7,161 nt of DNA from Bdellovibrionaceae bacterium UBA2316 (GTDB taxonomy: Bacteria > Bdellovibrionota > Bdellovibrionia > Bdellovibrionales > Bdellovibrionaceae), in assembly GCA_002345205.1 (NCBI GenBank), contig DDVI01000036.1:1-7161 (forward strand), read 5' to 3'. Shown piece after piece: positions 5,015 to 7,161 of the stretch; position 1 is the first letter of the stretch; each line of letters begins with the position of its first letter. The position numbers and the translations under genes are program-made. The notes below the pieces were generated by a model, which worked only from the letters and a program-made list of their open reading frames with translations, did no database searches and had not been told where the DNA came from.

Positions 5015-6990
5015 TTATTTTATGGGCATTAACTTTTTCTAGTTTAGTCTACGCAGAAGAGAACTTTAACCCCCTAATACTCAGAATAAACTCCGCACTG
5101 GATATAGCTGTCGATCATACTCATGGGCCGTCTTGTTTTGCCGGAAAACCTACAGGCGCTAAAACTATAGAAATTTTTGAAGACTATGCTCCGATGGAGC
5201 AGTATCAATTAAAAGAAAAATGCATAAAACAAATTTGCCCTAACATTGCCCGCACCAGGAATAAATCAGCGGCAGAGCAATCACCGTTTCATGCTAGTCA
5301 TCAAATTGACGCAAAGATTGCGCGACTCAAAGAAACATTAGCCGCTTTATTTACTGAAGTTGCTGGTTTAGCAAGCGATCACAAGCAATGGACGGATCAA
5401 TTTCTAAAAACTAATATAGAGATTACAGATAATTTGGCCGTTGCTGGTCTCTCTAGCTTAATTGAAAACGATTTATCTTCACTTGCAAAAGGTCGTATTG
5501 GAAAAAAACCAAGTGAGATTGATATTGCAAAAGATAAATCCGATTTATTAACTAAGTATAGCGGGTTTTTAGATCCAACCGATGCAAAAAAATTAGCGGA
5601 ATTCGTATCAGCTATGTCCACAGATTCACGGATTGCATCGACCGGAGCAAATTATCTCGGTGCTCCTTATCGCTACCGAATGCAGTATCCAAATCTAAAT
5701 TTTCAAAATGCGGCAAGACAAGATTTGAAAGACGCTACGGCAGCATTAAAAAGTGCATCTGAAAATGTTAGAGCCTTAGCTAAAATGACAAGGGTGGATA
5801 TTGATCTTGTGCGAAAAACTCAAAATTACTTTTCATCTCAAACCTTGATAGACGAAATTGAAGGCCAAGATGTTGTGCGTATCACGGATCAAATACATAG
5901 AATAATTGTCGTAGATAACTTAACTAAAAGTGATAGAGAATTTCCGAAACGAATCCTCGGTAAGTTTCTTCAATTATCAAAAGCTAGCCCGCCTCCTACC
6001 ACTGAAAAACTGAATGAGTTATCTTCGGGTTTTTCAAAAAATAAACTTATGGATATGTTTACTGTAGCTAAACAGCCGACAAAATCGGACGATCTTTATA
6101 GAAATTGTTTATTTGGATTTGCCACCAGCGCCGTGACGTTACCTCAAAAAAGTGAAATTGAAAATTTTAATCGAAATTTACCACAAATGAGAGAGCAGAT
6201 TAAAAATGCTGTAAAAGGAAAATACTCTCATATCAGCGGAAAAATTTTAGACGATTTTATCCAAAATACACCAGTGTTTTTACCACCGACGAATGAATCT
6301 TATTTATCCAGCGTCGAGGCGAATTTAAAATCAGAAATTGAAAGGATTAAACATATTCGACGCGTAGGGAATAAAAGTATAAGTGATGCCGCTACAATTG
6401 AAGTTTTTTCTCAAAGCGGAGAATTAACAAATCCCGAAGGCGTCAAGGCACTCTGTAACAGATTTAATTTTCATCCAGTAAGAGATAATACTGTCACAAC
6501 TCTTGGTGGTGTGGCGCTTGGTTCAGAGAGTATTAAAGATCAAAAATTTGGTCTTGGCGTTTTAGCTCATGAAATGGGTCATAACTTTAGGACGATACTA
6601 AAAAATGACAGTCGAGTTAGTTCTGAGAGCCGCGACAAACACGTTAAGGTCGAATCCTGTTTATCTCAATTACACGAACCCTTTTTTCAGAAATTAGATC
6701 GATTTAACTCTACGCGAAGTGCTGAAACTAAAGATCCAAGAACAAAATTTCATTTCGTTAGCGAAGACTACTCGGATTTAATTGGGTCTAAAGTATTAAG
6801 TGATCGTAACTTCGTTTGCGAAATGGGACCAGATGGAATGTCTTTAGGGTCTAATTCAGGAGACTTAGATACACACCCATCATTGCTATTTAGAATGCTT
6901 CATGTCGAGGCCGCATCTGGGAGAAAAATGCCACCTGAGTGCAAAGAGTTTATTGATTTAAACGGTTATAATCTTCGATCATGCTTTTAG
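5005..6990 (+). CDS. Exported zinc peptidase, divergent M13 (neprilysin)-like
   Basis: The 661-residue product has a type I signal peptide with likely cleavage VYA|E after residue 17. The N-terminal two thirds is mostly helical with an early cysteine cluster (44, 73, 78). The catalytic part lies near the C-terminus: LAHEMGHNF gives zinc ligands His522 and His526 and catalytic Glu523; SEDYSDLIG gives the third ligand Glu587 and Asp591, matching the ExxxD of M13; and DTHPSLLFR gives His624 and Arg630, with the same six-residue offset as His711 and Arg717 of neprilysin. The preceding TTLGGVALGSESI resembles the strand region before the zinc helix in M13, the protein length is typical, and it ends in SCF much as M13 enzymes end in a Cys-x-x-Trp tail. 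M48 is the main alternative. Nine cysteines suggest disulfides and an oxidising location. The gene overlaps the preceding one by 10 bases, has no clear binding site of its own, and probably relies on coupled translation. The likely role is cleavage of external peptides or proteins. Confidence 0.85.
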   Translation: MPIIILWALTFSSLVYAEENFNPLILRINSALDIAVDHTHGPSCFAGKPTGAKTIEIFEDYAPMEQYQLKEKCIKQICPNIARTRNKSAAEQSPFHASHQIDAKIARLKETLAALFTEVAGLASDHKQWTDQFLKTNIEITDNLAVAGLSSLIENDLSSLAKGRIGKKPSEIDIAKDKSDLLTKYSGFLDPTDAKKLAEFVSAMSTDSRIASTGANYLGAPYRYRMQYPNLNFQNAARQDLKDATAALKSASENVRALAKMTRVDIDLVRKTQNYFSSQTLIDEIEGQDVVRITDQIHRIIVVDNLTKSDREFPKRILGKFLQLSKASPPPTTEKLNELSSGFSKNKLMDMFTVAKQPTKSDDLYRNCLFGFATSAVTLPQKSEIENFNRNLPQMREQIKNAVKGKYSHISGKILDDFIQNTPVFLPPTNESYLSSVEANLKSEIERIKHIRRVGNKSISDAATIEVFSQSGELTNPEGVKALCNRFNFHPVRDNTVTTLGGVALGSESIKDQKFGLGVLAHEMGHNFRTILKNDSRVSSESRDKHVKVESCLSQLHEPFFQKLDRFNSTRSAETKDPRTKFHFVSEDYSDLIGSKVLSDRNFVCEMGPDGMSLGSNSGDLDTHPSLLFRMLHVEAASGRKMPPECKEFIDLNGYNLRSCF

Positions 6991-7161
6991 TTTCTAAAGA
7001 AATCGATACAAGACCGTGATATATTTTTTGAGCGATAACCAATTGATACCAAATGCTTATAAATATCTTCCGGTGATAAGCCAACCACACCTTGTAATTT
7101 TTTGTAATGCTGTGGCCAAACAGGGGAAGAAAACGTCAGAGATATTAAAAATTGTTGTGGA
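6987..7161 (-). CDS. 3' end of a minus-strand gene, unknown product
   Basis: A minus-strand frame enters from the right edge and is open for 57 codons to TAA (6989-6987). Its last residues read HYKKLQGVVGLSPEDIYKHL then VSIGYRSKNISRSCIDFFRN, with a composition like a normal cytosolic, partly helical protein. I do not recognise the family from this piece. It converges on the M13-like peptidase gene and the two overlap by four bases, so that TTAG serves as part of both stop regions. The length of open frame and protein-like composition support it; the start lies outside the window. Confidence 0.65.
   Translation of the reverse strand, partial: PQQFLISLTFSSPVWPQHYKKLQGVVGLSPEDIYKHLVSIGYRSKNISRSCIDFFRN

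Noticed and set aside
5397..5621. Minus-strand open frame of 74 codons inside the M13-like gene
   Set aside because: It is antisense to the helical region of a clearly coding gene, without a binding site or recognisable content.

Overview
The window is AT-rich bacterial DNA. Lipoprotein and type I signal peptides, several secreted metalloproteases and recombinase debris suggest a Gram-negative bacterium that exports many hydrolases. A Bdellovibrionota-like or similar predatory or scavenging lineage fits, but this is an inference from style; no taxonomic marker gene is present.

Left part (1 to about 2150): an accessory, decayed region. It holds a short minus-strand ORF that may be the start of a broken transposase (9-89), the C-terminal part of a large serine recombinase with no catalytic or DNA-binding domain (376-993), a strong intrinsic terminator lying inside that reading frame (908-952), a weak tRNA-3'-end-like stretch just beyond it (981-1013), and a cluster of GAGAAC/GTTCTC repeats ending in a second terminator-like hairpin (1071-1145). 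A small exported protein of unknown function is encoded on the minus strand (1378-1812). Next comes a second recombinase remnant, a helix-turn-helix piece broken by one extra base (1905-2115). The two recombinase pieces lie in the wrong order to be one split gene.

Right part (2154-6990): a coherent plus-strand locus for secreted metallopeptidases, in two units that start with the same promoter module (2154-2219 and 4551-4616, 51 of 66 bases identical, each with a perfect TATAAT). Unit 1 encodes a 725-residue lipoprotein that appears to carry two different zinc-peptidase domains: an M14 carboxypeptidase-like domain, then a HExxH domain. A 36-codon leader ORF and a nested hairpin lie between promoter and gene; the leader stop overlaps the gene start as ATGA. 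Unit 2 encodes a 133-residue exported protein whose ATG lies so close to the -10 box that its mRNA is probably leaderless. Its end overlaps by 10 bases the start of a 661-residue exported peptidase with the zinc site and C-terminal His/Arg pair of M13 (neprilysin) enzymes.

The simplest reading is that the two units are expressed together and export a set of zinc peptidases, one anchored to a membrane and one secreted with a small partner, giving exo- and endopeptidase activity against external protein or peptides. The shared promoter, arrangement and motifs are visible; the cooperation is inference. At the right edge, a minus-strand gene converges on the last peptidase and overlaps its stop by 4 bases.
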